NCBI RefSeq assembly: GCF_015832195.1
Contig: NC_052017.1
Coordinates: 80,539,801 to 80,603,800, forward strand
Direction of reading: 5' to 3'
Origin: Motacilla alba alba
Lineage: Eukaryota; Chordata; Aves; Passeriformes; Motacillidae
DNA: 64,000 bases
Shown here: one piece after another, positions 26,276 to 38,451 of the stretch
How the letters are laid out: each line of letters opens with the position of its first letter
How positions within the stretch are numbered: position 1 is the stretch's first letter
Position numbers and translations under genes: made by a program
Notes under the pieces: model-generated
The model's database searches: none
The model's input: only the letters and a program-made list of their open reading frames with translations
What the model was told of the DNA's origin: nothing

Positions 26276-27977
26276 ATAATGCTTAGTATAACTGCAATTT
26301 TCTGTCTAAACTTCAGTCTTCATCATTGAGCAGCTACTGCTCATGTCAATTCTTCTCTTTTTAGAAGGGACGCCTATGAAAGTTCTTCTCTTTCGAAAAT
26401 GCCTACCACTTCTGACTTCTTGAATCCATTTTAAATATGCCCATTGTACATAATATTTGACCATTTAAGAGGCATGTATTGAAAGCTTTGCACTAGTGTT
26501 TAGAAGGCCCTCAGGCTCACCAGCACTTACATGTGGAAAACACAAGGCAGTTTTCAGTCCCTGGGGTGTAAACTACCATGATACCTCAAGGGTTCAGAAT
26601 AGTCCCTGGAGGTGTAGACTACAGCATTTGAACTGAAGAAGTTTACATCATTCTGTCTGACAAGAGTTTGGGTGCTTGTAATCAACCCCAACAGTGCTAT
26701 TCACTAGAGGCAGACAACTGAAATGTGTTAAAATATTGCTGAAATAAAAATGTGTCAGAAATGAACACTGAAATTAATATTTAAGGCACTGTAACTGTAA
26801 ATTCTGTTAAATTTCTTCCTGATGGGCCATTCAGGTACAGCTTTTAATTGCTCTTTGCAGAAAGTCCATTTTGACCTTGTTACATTTTCTGCCCCTTTTC
26901 TACATTTTCTTTTTTTAAAATTAGCGATGGTAGTGTGTCTGTTGGTCATTCTCTTACTCTAGTTCATATGTAGAGTCTTTAAGTAATTTCAGTTGTCTTT
27001 GAGTTTTTCAGGTGCTTTCATAATTCAGCAGACAAAGAAATAGTGTAATTTCTCAGTTTCTTCCAGCTCTGGTTTCACTCAGACGATGAGGATAGAAAGC
27101 AGTAAGATTTTCCTGGTGTGAAAGCATGTTCATTAAATTACATTACACTTCTAAGTTATATTACCACTTTCAGTAGTACTGCATGAATGATTGTGATTGT
27201 GGGATCAAAGGCTCAAAGCTTTATGCATTTGGAAACCATGATTATGTTTCTATCCTAGAACACCATAAAAATCTAAACATAAGATTCAGTGGCTGATGGA
27301 TAAACGACTGCATGGATTTAATGTGAATTGATCTTAAAAACAGGCACAGATTATACTTATTTTTCTGTACAACAATCTGGGTAGAAGTCTGATTGACATT
27401 GATCATAGTATTCAAGAGAAACATAATTTCCCATAGAGTGTTAAGGGAAAGTGACTTATTTTGTGTTCCATATACGGTGCAAATCTTTTACATGAGACAC
27501 CAATAGGCACAAAAGGAGAATAAAACAGCACTACCAAGACTTGCTTTGCTTAACTGGAGCAGGAAACATTATTAGGAAACATCCTCTGATTCTCTTTGAG
27601 ACAATCATATTTCTGCATAGAAGAGAACATAAGTGAACAGTTATTTGCCCAAATCAAGAAATCTGGATTAGGAAAATTAACAGTTTAACCTAGCATATCA
27701 AAAATACTGGAACAAATAATATATACTACAGGAACAAGCAGCATAAATTAGCAACTGAGTAAATTTTATGGGGTAAGGCCTTGGAGCACTGCATGCTGGC
27801 AAACGAACTCAACTAATCACTGGGAACTCCAAATGCATTATGTTTTTACTTGAAAGGCTTGACTGAGGAGTTAAACCTTAGTAACATTTCAAATAATTTA
27901 GTTGTCATTATCCTACCCTAAATAGGTTCACAGATCTCAACTGTGGCAGTTAACAATTTGCCATAGTTTGGGCTATA

Positions 27978-28045
27978 TTTATCATAGATCCATAGAATTT
28001 AATGACAGAAGGAAGCACTGGATCACACTGGCTGATCCTCACCCA
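27978..28045 (-). mobile_element. Old CR1 LINE 3'-end fragment (tentative)
   Basis: On the plus strand CATAGATCCATAGAATTTAA is followed by GACAGAAGGAAGCACTGGAT and a weak GATC...CTCAC block. This order resembles the reverse complement of an old CR1 3' end (CATAGAATC..., AGAAGGGACC, GATCATCTAGTC). The match is diverged and both borders are vague. Confidence 0.42.
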
Positions 28046-31000
28046 GATCTGTGAGTCCGTGTTGCCCATGTTATAGATGCTTTTGCATGCACAATAAATC
28101 CACAACACTGGTCTCACCTTCTGCACGACAATCAGGGGTGTATCTTGTGCAACAGTTTTGTCAGACTTACTGAAATCAGGCGCTGGAGCCCTTTTTGCAA
28201 TGTGGTCCCATAAGCCCATGCTGTAAAGTGACCCCTTGGTGCACCTCATTCTATTTCGTTACCTACTGTCTCTCTTGATCTGAATAATCTATGTCTGAGG
28301 AAATTTACAATTGACTAGTATATAGTTTTCCAAAGAGGATGCATTAGGCAAAAGCTGTATCTAATTTCTATTATTATTTTTTCTGATATCAGATTCTGAA
28401 TGCTAGCATACTTTCTTTCCTTTCCTCTCAGTGTTAGAGCTGCATTAGTATTCACTAATTTTTCCACAATAAAGATAGTTGTACTGCATGCACATTGCCT
28501 TTCATTTCTCACCTGTGATGAAGTGACAGTTTGAATTATTTAAAACCCTTTTTTTCCCAAACTACTGACTGGTTTTGTGGCTCTTGATCATCTTCAATTT
28601 TCAAAGCTCTTTTAAAAAACAGAAATATTGACAGTGGTTGTGTAATCTGAATTAGCTTACCGCTAGTTTCACTAAAGTCACAGTCAGGTGTAATTTCAGC
28701 TTGCTACCACTGATCACAGCTTTCCTCTTTATCTGTCCTTATGGCACAGCATGGCACTGGGAGTTACTGCTGGGCCTTTTGTGCTCTCCCACAAGGGCAC
28801 ACTTGCCTGATGACTTAGTGTGGAAATGTGTCTTGTTTGGATGGCCTGTTCTGTGTGGGACTGTTTTCTCTGTGTGATGGACCCCTCTTCATTTTACGTT
28901 CCCTTACATGGAAAGAGCAGCTTTCCCAGCCAACGCTACAAGCCAGCTCCCATCCAGTGAACACTCCCTGCACTCTACTGATCTGATCAGGTGAAGTATG
29001 GGCAAAGGGACCTCCCAGACACTAGCAACCATGCCCTCCACCTACCTGCCCACGCAAACATATCTGTTGTCATTCGTCCTTTTGTTGGTTTTTGTTTCCT
29101 CTGAATTTATTACAGCAGTCCAGGTCCTCACTAAAAAATTAATAGCGAGAAGCAAGGTCATTTTGCAGTCTTTTCCTGTCAATTCTCTTAAGGAAAGAAA
29201 GTCCCCTACAAGTCTATGAGATTTCTATAAATCTCTGTGTCTTGTTAGGTATTTCTCAGTTAGCTCTTTCTTATTTTTCCTGATAAAGTATGCATAAAAT
29301 TATACTGTGTAGCACTGGCTGTTTGATTAGCATGTCACAGGACACTAAATAAAATGCCTTGCAGAGTTCTGTGTTTATGAGCTCTCCACTCCCCAAATTT
29401 TTATCTCCTAAAAGTATAAAATGAGACTTGGGAAGGACTATATTCCATTTAAAAAACCCGTAACTCTTATTTTTCAAGACTCAACAGTGTCCTCTCCTTT
29501 CTTGCTCTGGCATCAATGTCATATTCAATAGCCCATTGAAGTGTAACTCATTCTGTCTTTTTTGACTTTAACTATGCAGAGGGCAAATTTATTTTTCCTC
29601 TATATTCTAATGGATTTGCACTTTCATGTTAATGTTTTCTGATAATTTCTTTTATTTTGCTGGGAAATGAATAAAAGTGATACAGAGACAGGAGATGGGA
29701 TAAGGAATGTAACCTCCTGCCAGGAAGCTTGAACTCCTTTTGTATGTGTTACTCGAGAATTGCTGCAGCTGGTTTGCTGTGGGTGAGCAGTGGAGCAAGA
29801 GCCGTAATGTTTCAGAAATATCCTGTGCTCATTTCTGCTGCTTGATGTGCAACGGGCAGCTTTTAGGACAATCAGTGCAGAAGCTATTTTCAGATGCATG
29901 AGAGGGCAGTGTTTGTCTCATCCTGCTGTGAAATGTTATGATGTAAAATCAATGTAGCTTGCCATTGAGCAGTCCCATAACAATTATTGGCTTCATAACA
30001 TATTTTTCTCTGCAGTGTCTGAGACATATGTTACATTACAGGCAAGTGGCCATTTCCATACACAGATAAGGATCCAATCAGAGCAAAAGGTACCCTCCTT
30101 GAAGCAGACAAGTAGCTTCTTCCCACAGAAAGGCTGGCAGGAAACAGCTTCACAGTCGGCAGCTGTTCAGAGTATCAGCAGTAGAACGTTCAAATGACAA
30201 AAGGGCATGTGATGATCTTTACCTCAGTTGGATCTTCTGTAGTTCTACTACACAGGCTTTTTTATCATATGATCTCTGCCACATTTGGATAGTGCATGAA
30301 AAACTGGATGAGTACATGGCTTACTTTTTGTCTATTTTTCTAGTCAGGAGAAGCTGAATAAATTTGAATGTAGTTGAGAATCTTTATAGAAAATCCCCTT
30401 CTGTGAAGGACAATTCTGCACAAATACCTCTGTTAAAGATCTCTGTCAGCTAATTCTTAATCAATAGTGTGTGCATAAAGGGGGATTTGGCCTTTATAAA
30501 AACACACTAAATTTGCATTTGAAGTAAGTGCAATACATCAAGCATCTTCTTATGCCACCTTTTCCCACTTGGATTGTGGTATTGTACTATGTAGTGAAAG
30601 GAGATAAAACATTTCTTTTGAACATTGGTTTGGAAGGAACCCTTGTGTTTGAGCTCCAGATTAATATGCAGCCTGTGCTGTTAAAAAGTATGGGAGTTGT
30701 AAAGCAACTGTGTCAGGATCAGCATCAGGGAAGAGTCCCAACAGGACTGAGAGAGATATGGCTCATTATCCCAGCACAGCAAAAGAATCCCTTCTCCAGC
30801 CTTGCTGAGGCAGAAAGGGAAGGGGAAGTGATGATCCCTCTGGAATCTGGCTATTAACACCTATCTGAACTGTATGAGCTCCTTTAAAGAGAAGAACTTG
30901 CCTCAGAGGAACTTGCTCCCCAGGAGTGAGATGATGATGAAATGCACTGAAGCTCTTTGGAAAAGTCCTTTTGTATAAGGTCTCATTTACACAACAGACA

Positions 31001-32444
31001 GAATCTGTAGCTGATTGAGGGTCAGCAACACACTGGCAAGCCATGCTGACGCTGTCTGGTGCATCTGCAGGCACAAGCAGTCTCCCACTACTGCTGCATC
31101 AGAATAGATACCTGAGACTCATTACTGAAAGGTGACAACCAGATGCTGGACGTGGTTTGGGCCTTTCAGTCTCCATCTAGTACACATCATTGTTGGCATA
31201 AGTTTCTAGCCATGTGTCACACTTTTGTAAGCTTTGTTAAGAAGGAAAACAATTTTTGAATGCATTTATCAGGCCTGATTCCATTGTGAATGAACAGGTG
31301 AAATGATAAAAATGTTTACATGAAGGAATAAATGTATTTTCCTGTCATAAAGAAAAGGCATAAAGCCGGTTCCAGTCTCTGTGTAGGAATAAAATATGCA
31401 ATAAATTTACAGAAAAATAAACCAGTCCTGTTATCTTGAATCAAAGAAGGATAACCCAATCTTTTAATGTGAGTTGATTTTGTGATCAAATAAAACATAA
31501 ACCTTGCTAATTTTGCAAACTTATGAAAAATGCCTTTTCTGATATAAGGCAATCATAGATATGAATTGAAGTCTCTGTTGTCTGTGTACATGGTTGCTAG
31601 TTCTTGTTTTGGCATGAGAGATGGAGGTGGTCCAAGGACTGGGATATATGTTCTGGATCATTGACTACATTTCAGAGAAGTTTGGCCACAACTAAATGTT
31701 GTGCTTGACTTCCTTACAGAAGAATGAGAAATGTTGCTCCTCTGGGAGCAACTCCCTCCACTCACTCAAATGTGGCTTTGTTAGAGATAATGGTCTTATG
31801 GCTTGGGTATGAAATAGGGTAGCACAAGAGTATCTGCTACTCAGTCCTCATCCACAGGCAAATGGAAATGGTGGAGTGGGACAAAAGAATGAGGAGTTTG
31901 TGCTCTGGCCTTACCAAGGATTGGTTTTTAGTTGGAGGACTAGCCATTGGGAAGTTAAACATATTTTTCGGGTATATCACAGCTTTTTGTGATTATCACA
32001 ACACCCCTCTTTTCCTAATGTGTGGTAATTCTGATGTAAATAGGTAAAATTGTCCAAGGCAACCTGTCCAGTTCTATGTCATTTGTGCAACCTACACCAC
32101 CAACAAAGGAGTGGCCAAAACTTTTGTAGATGATGGTGATAAGAGGCTGAGAGAGAAGAACCTCTTGCTACAAGCCCCGTGATTTAGAAGGGGATGACTA
32201 TCCACTAAGACTGGAGCTGGACTTGTGTCACAGGCTCAACTTTTCCTTTCTTAGGAATTATTCATTTCTTAGACCCTGATTCTTCTACCATGTACCTTAG
32301 ATGGTGTTTAATTGTCCTTTCTGTGTAATTTGAAATATAAATTTTGTAAGTAGGGTATGCATAATCACTAGAAAGCGCATTCTCTGCGCTCCTATGCTGC
32401 ACTAGATCATTTGTGTGTTATGGTTACCTTCCAAAACTGCTAGT
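28046..32444. other. Gene-free region
   Basis: AT-rich sequence with no exon-like segment that I can support. The open stretches near 30528-30857 and 30766-31074 overlap on opposite strands and have no domain. No named repeats were recognised. Confidence 0.55.
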
Positions 32445-32833
32445 TGTCATCATTTAGGAATAGTACTCTCCAATTCCGTGCCCTCACTGGGACTCTCCCA
32501 AATCAGATGCTGCTTACTCACTCTCTGCCCTTTCCTCTCCCCCTTGCTGCTCTGGGGATGGAGTTGGGAGCTGGAGGCATGAAAGATAAAATCATGGGTT
32601 GAGATAAGAGCAATTGGAAACAGCGATGGGATAAGAAAATGAGGAAAGTAAAACAGTACAGGACCATTTTGCCCACCATGCTTTCTCCCCCCCAACAAGA
32701 AACAAGAGAGAGAATCCCTTACTCCTGCCCCTGGCAAGTGACCTGACAAAGTACTGAATAACACAAGAGTCTGGCCATGTTCCCTCCCTGGCTACTGTAA
32801 AAAACTAATCCTGTCCTGGCTGAGTCCAGGACA
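32445..32833 (-). mobile_element. Degenerate solo LTR, same family as the copy at 1588-2169
   Basis: The right edge reads CTGTCCTGGCTGAGTCCAGG then ACA, resembling the reverse complement of the sense-strand start TGTCCTGGTTTCAGCTGGGA. Inside, GCTGCTTACTCACTCTCTGC, GGGGATGGAGTTGGGAG and ATCATGGGTTGAGATAAGAG follow the family order also seen at 1588-2169. It is shorter (about 389 versus 582 bp), so it is internally deleted or truncated. A possible imperfect 5-bp flank is CTAGT (32440-32444) against GTAGT (32834-32838). A 104-codon minus-strand open stretch inside is not a gene. Confidence 0.65.
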
Positions 32834-35800
32834 GTAGTGAAATCTAAGCTCATCAGAAATATAATTCAACTCTCCTTTATCTTATCTATGGAATGTTCTC
32901 TAGGACATACCTGCCAGAAATCAGAGTCTTTACAAATTTCTATATAATTCCGAAAAAATTACAAGAAAATATCTTTGATCTATGTATGAAGGCACTTCAG
33001 ATTTTTCACTTGGAACAACAAGCATTTGTCATATTAAAATAAACCAACAAAGCAAAACCAAAAACCAACCCAAACCAAAGCCCAGCAATCTGTCCAAAGT
33101 CAATATCATAAGAAAAATTGGCTCGAGGAGCTAAGCCATCAGTTCTGAGCTCAGTGATACAGAAAAAGTGTCTATTTAAACCTCCTGCTCTCTGAACAGA
33201 TGCTATTTACTTTGCAGGAGGACCTTTTTCAACCTTTGTTTTTAAGTCTCAGACTCTTTGGTCCTTCAATAAGAGCTCGTCTGTTTAGAAACCACTGTAG
33301 CTATACTTCAGTGAACACTACACTAAAGCCTTCAAACAGTACTGTTGTTTGGCCCAAATGTATGATCAGTAATTCTTTCAGCTCTTCATCCAATGAGGTC
33401 ATAAAAGAAAGAATGACAGGAGTTCTAGAAGGAAGTTCCCTCATACTGCCCCTGAATGTCTGTTCATCTGTTGTTCATTCTGCAACCTGTCCTTTTCAAG
33501 CCAACAGCCATTAATTCCTTGTAAAATCTGCCAGTTTTAATTCTGATTTTTAAATTTTTTGTAAAAAAAAAATCCCAGCATATTTGGCATCACAGTGGTT
33601 TCAAGAGTTGGATTCAAAACATGAGGGACTCATGCCTTTCCAGAAAGGCAAAGCTTCTGTCTACATTGTTTTAAGAAAAAAACCACTCAGCTGCTTCATC
33701 TGTCAGTCATTCTCTTCCAGGAGAAGAAAATACAGGCACTAACAACAAAATGAGATTGCTCTCTGAAAGCAAAAAGTAAAAACTTGAAGCTTTTTTATCT
33801 TTTTCTATGATCTTCCATAATCTGTCTCTTGCTGTCAGTAAGGATATAGTTCTAAAAGCAGGGAACTGGACAAGCTTGTATTTTTGTGCCAAACTTTCAC
33901 TGCTGATGCAGAGAAAGTACAGAGGCATCAAAAAATTGAAAAAAGAAAAGAAAAAAAGAAGAAAGGAAGATCATATATGCCTATATTTCCTAATTGAGAA
34001 CAGAGCTCAAAGTACCATTTTGGTAGCAGCACCACTGAAGATTGTTCCCCAACAGCTCAGCTTTTAAGGGTACTCTAGTCTCTACATTTAATAAAATTTC
34101 TTCATTTCTAAAGATAACAATTGCAACACTGACTCAGGCTCTACATTATCATCCTAAACTTAAATCATCATTCTAAAATGACTATAGTAATTTCTTGCTG
34201 GTACAAATTATTTCCTCTTCAATACTATCTATAGTAAATACACTGCTGAGTTTATCAAAGTTTAGAAGCAAATTTTCTTCCCATTTATATGCAGTGCTCT
34301 GCAAATTAGAATGGCCTAATACTCCTGTGTCCTCAGGTTTCAAGTACTCTCGGATAAGTTTTTAGGGACAGAGATGATGAACACCTAGTAAACAAAGAAG
34401 ACAGAGATCTTGAATCATGAGGACGTGCCCTGCAGCTTCTCCCAAGAACCCTTCATCTTCATCATCATCATGACATGAGTACACACTGTTCTGCTTTTAC
34501 ATTGCTCCCAATTGATCTCAAAGCTTTGCAAGAGGTGCCATCCATAGCTGGTACTACCCTGAAGACTGAAAAATCAATGATCAGAGGAAAAAGGGCCATC
34601 AATTACCAACCCATTTAGGTCCTGGAGACAAGTTAGTGATGTTGTTTTAGAGAAGACATCTTGAAGTCATTTTAAAATGACACCAGGTACTATCATTGCA
34701 GATGCTAAGAAAACTAAACAGCTTTCTCTAATGACAGCTGTTCCCAGGGACAAATAACTCCAAAGGCCAGACTAAAATAAGTAAAGTACTCCTCTATTTC
34801 AGTCCAACTGTGCCTAGCAAAATAACATTATGTAAATACTGCTTACTGACAGAACAAAGCATCTGCCTTTGTGAACAGATTTCAGTCTCAGGCTAAATAA
34901 TACAAGGCTTCATTTTCTGAAGGGTGTTTACATTTCCATGAGTAACACAGGAAGTTTAGTCCTTACAATTACTTATTTTTCCATATAATTTGCCATAATG
35001 ATTGTGATGATAAAGGGTTCTTCAAAAATTCTGGAGAGAACTCAATGCAGTTTTTCTCTTTTGAAGGCAGAAGTCTTTTAAGCAGCTTAACATGTAGAAT
35101 GCAAAGTCCTACGAAAAATATCTGCCCAAATATATCTTGGTCTTTTGGTGGAAGGCCTTCAAATATCAGAGCCAGACAACTACAGAGTATCTACATGTTT
35201 GCAGTGAAAAACAAAGTGGTTATGTTTTAAGAAAACAGTTTTCCTTTAAAAAAGCTGCCATCATTTACAAATGCAACCAATTTGTGAGATAAGCAAGGTA
35301 GCCCACGGTGATATGTGGAAGAACAGTGACAGTTTTTTTCCAAACAGTGTCTTTGAATTTCATCTTTACCTTTGTTTTAGGTTTGAGATAGAATAATCTT
35401 TAGCCAGGACCTAGAATTCGTCTCTTTTGGGTTTCCTCATCAATTACAGATTCTTTTTTTCTTTTTGTGGCTTTTTTTGTTTTTTTCATGGATGTCTTTC
35501 ATGAATAGCATGTGAAAAAATATAACCATGCTTTATTGGCTATCTGATTGGTAGGTAATTGGTGTTATGTAAAACAAGGGGAAAAGTCTACTGGTGACAA
35601 TTAATTTCTCCAAAATAGAAATACAAATATTTATTTCTGTCTTTGGCTTGAGGAAACTAGACTGCCTCAGTCTCAAGATCGTTTTGTCCTTTCTCTTTTT
35701 ATAATGCTAAGGACACTTTTTAGCTCCCTTCCAGATGCATGCTTCCATACTGTGACTTCTTTCTTTCCCATAAAATATCTGTGATTCACAGCAAAGTAAT

Positions 35801-37821
35801 AGTCAGACTCTCCCGGGTGCTAAGGATGTTTAAAGAAAGTGTTCATCAACCCATTGGGCTTATGGAGTTAAAGCAGTTAAGTCTGTTCAATTACTTACTC
35901 AAAGCCATAGATTTCTGGGCAGCGCTACAAACCTTGAACTTCAGTTTCGTTACAAACAGCTGAATCAGATGAGAAACCGAAGCAAATTTTCACTCACTGG
36001 AGTTCAAATGGACTACAAATAGCAATTGCATACCTTCCAGAGGAGAGATTTCCAGTCCATCTGGACAGTCATCTGTAACCTCAAGATAAATCTGTCAGAG
36101 ACAGATTTCAGACTGTTTCAGACTGTTACACCACATGTCAGCTTGCACTCATGCAATGCCTGAAGCCAGACCTCACCCTTCCTCCTCTGCAGAGCTGGCA
36201 GAGGTTGGTATATCAAGCTTTGGAATGTCAAACAGCTATATGTGTCTCCTGTCTTGGCTTAAACTGACAACGTTCGTAAAGATGCATCTTTCTCATAAAA
36301 CCTCTGTTGCTGGCTTACAGAGAGGGCTGCTCAACGGGACCATTGGATGATCCCTGCTACATGATCCCTGTATGTGGACCCAGATGGAGAAAATACATGA
36401 ACATTTAAAGCAAGGAAATCAGTGGAAGACGTTTCTTTTAAAGGTTTCCATAGACCAGATGTTCCCAGAAAATACTCACTAAGTCATTGTATGCACAAGT
36501 ATGAAAGAGCCCCTTAGGGTTTTGTTTTTTTTCCCCAAAGCGATGGCTGGCAACTATTTACATTTTGTTTTCCTTTCTGGAAACAATCTCTTGTCAGTTT
36601 ATGCTCTCTTTCATGATTTGTCCTTGGATCAATGTCTTAACCGTAAGTCCAGCTAAAAACCAATTCACCATCAAAAATACCTCAAGTGTTTTGTTTTGTT
36701 TTGTTTCTGCAGAAAGACTCTGATCTCAGAATGCTTGCAAATACAAGGAATAAGGCATTATGCATGAGTTTCCTCTGATCCCCTACCAGAGTATAAGAAA
36801 AAGAAGGAAGGAATTTAACTATGCTTATCCTAATAGCTTCTAAGTGTCCAGGACAGTTGTACCTAATGGATTTCTTGCAATTCATCCCAGCTGCTATAAA
36901 CAAAAGAGAGGAATTCTATGTAGCTTGAGATGAAATAGGCATAACCCTGAGCCTTCATTGTCTGAGAAAGCCTAATCAGTGCAATGCGAATCAGACCATG
37001 GCACTGACTACTTAATCAGGAATTATCTATCAGAAGAAACAGACCCAAGGTGTATAATAAGAGAGGCTTTTACCTCCCTCTTTATGACTGAATTCTTTTT
37101 TAATGCTCTGCCAGTAAGTTTTCTGGAGATGTGTGTTTGTTTAAGTTATAACACTTGCTGGAAAATGCATGCTTCCTAACTCCAGCTTATTTTTACTGTA
37201 TTTTTTTCTAATTACTAGTATTCCTCTTTGAGATGCAGAATACCCAATATACATTCCCTAAAGCTAAAGGATATGCTCGCTTCTAGGAAATACTATCCTT
37301 AAAAAAATAGGTTTCAGGACTACATCACTATATGAAGTTATGTCACCATATGTAAGGGGCCCTGCAAGTGTATAGAAGTATTACAGTCTGAGGAATAATG
37401 AAAAAGCGTAATGGAAGTTATATGAGAATGAGAACAGAAAAGCTGGATTTTATGGCAGAGATCAAGAGTAAGATACAGAGAGATGATGCAAAAGCCTGAA
37501 CCTTCAATATGTGCCCACTAGATTCAGGCTACTGCAGCTCCTCCAAAAGCAAGCTTATGTAGAGCATGGAAAACTGGGAGTACTAAGATAAAAAAAAAAA
37601 GCAACAAAAAACCCCCATGCAAATGGAAATAGGCTTCTATTCAGTAGCACAGACTTTTTTAATCACTTCTTGCACCAGACACATCACACTCACAGGTGTG
37701 CTGGAATGAACGTTGTGGAAGTAGACTTAGGCCCTTAAGTTTTGGAAACAGGAATGAAATGACAAATGAGTTAAAATATTAGTAAATTCAAGGATTAAGG
37801 AAATATACAGTATCTGATACA
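32834..37821. other. Gene-free region
   Basis: AT-rich, with only short open stretches. A purine-rich low-complexity tract sits near 33935-33970 and ATC/TCA-rich phrases near 34455-34475. The stretch at 35870-35950 has a faint SINE-like look but cannot be assigned. Confidence 0.55.
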
Positions 37822-37827
37822 AGGCAG
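37822..37827. other. Target-site duplication, left copy (AGGCAG)
   Basis: AGGCAG lies directly outside the TG end of the LTR at 37828 and is repeated exactly at 38446-38451. Six-base duplications are characteristic of class II (ERVK/beta- and alpharetrovirus-like) integrases. Confidence 0.88.
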
Positions 37828-38445
37828 TGCCGTGCTGCATCCCAATCTCTACTCCCCAGAATTAGGGAGGAGGTCACCCCTGGGCTAGCAGTCCAACACG
37901 CAGCTAGCAGCGAGGGGGCTCTACCCAGATGCGCCCAAGGCATCCGGGAAGCGCCTTGGCTGGAGTGTGGAGGCAAGGAGTGGAGAAGGCAAATAAGATG
38001 AAAAAAGAGGGACTCTTGTTCAAGGGCAAAGTCCAAAGTTTATTGTCTCTAGGTAGGCCAGTCAAACAAAAGACCCAGCACAGGGAAAAACAGCAGTATA
38101 TAAAGGGGGTGGATACAAGGGGTGGATACTGGCAACCAACCAATAAGAGAACATATGGGAGGAGTAACAACATTGATTGAGATGCGAGCTAGAACTTTCT
38201 AGAATAAGGGGAAGGATCTTAGGGTGATGACCAGGGACCTAGGGAGGGGTGACTACAGTGATACGATATAACACTTATAGATGTCCGGGAGGAGACAGAT
38301 TGACAGCACTTTCATATGGAGGGACAAGACAGTCAAGGAGAGGGGGAGAACCAGGACCGAATCATTGTATAATCAACTTCAGAAACACTGAACATCCTAA
38401 TAAGAACATTGAATCTTGCCCAATATTAGATCTTACACTACGACA
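37828..38445 (-). mobile_element. Solo LTR, class II (ERVK-like), minus orientation
   Basis: The 618-bp element starts TGCCGTGC and ends CTACGACA on the plus strand. The termini are TG...CA with an imperfect inverted repeat, TGCCGTGC against TGTCGTAG. In the minus direction the signals fall in retroviral order: heat-shock element (38192-38204), CCAAT/ATTGG (38140-38144), TATA (CTTTATATA, 38105-38097) and AATAAA (38044-38039). About 190 bp of U5 follows. AGGCAG flanks both ends exactly. CpGs survive in the U5 (GCGCCC, ATCCGG, GCGCC), unlike the decayed copies nearby, so it is comparatively young. No gag, pol or env sequence is present, so only the promoter and poly(A) functions could remain. 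Overlapping open stretches of 77-89 codons are chance. Confidence 0.92.
38192..38204. promoter_or_regulatory. Perfect three-unit heat-shock element inside the LTR U3
   Basis: GAACTTTCTAGAA fits the HSF1 consensus GAAnnTTCnnGAA at every fixed position. It lies about 90 bp upstream of the TATA box in the LTR's own orientation, a typical enhancer position. HSF binding is an inference. Confidence 0.7.
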
Positions 38446-38451
38446 AGGCAG
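38446..38451. other. Target-site duplication, right copy (AGGCAG)
   Basis: Exact match to 37822-37827. It directly follows the CA end of the LTR. Confidence 0.88.

Larger units (their letters stand above)
16207..27977. other. Long gene-free region
   Basis: About 11.8 kb with no supported exon. The longest open stretches are around 100 codons, with no domain. It holds a GTTT/ATTT-rich stretch near 16398-16427, an A-rich tract at 16892-16926, a 24-bp tandem duplication at 20771-20818, a short GA repeat at 24713-24726 and an inverted/direct-repeat cluster at 26194-26275. Confidence 0.6.
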
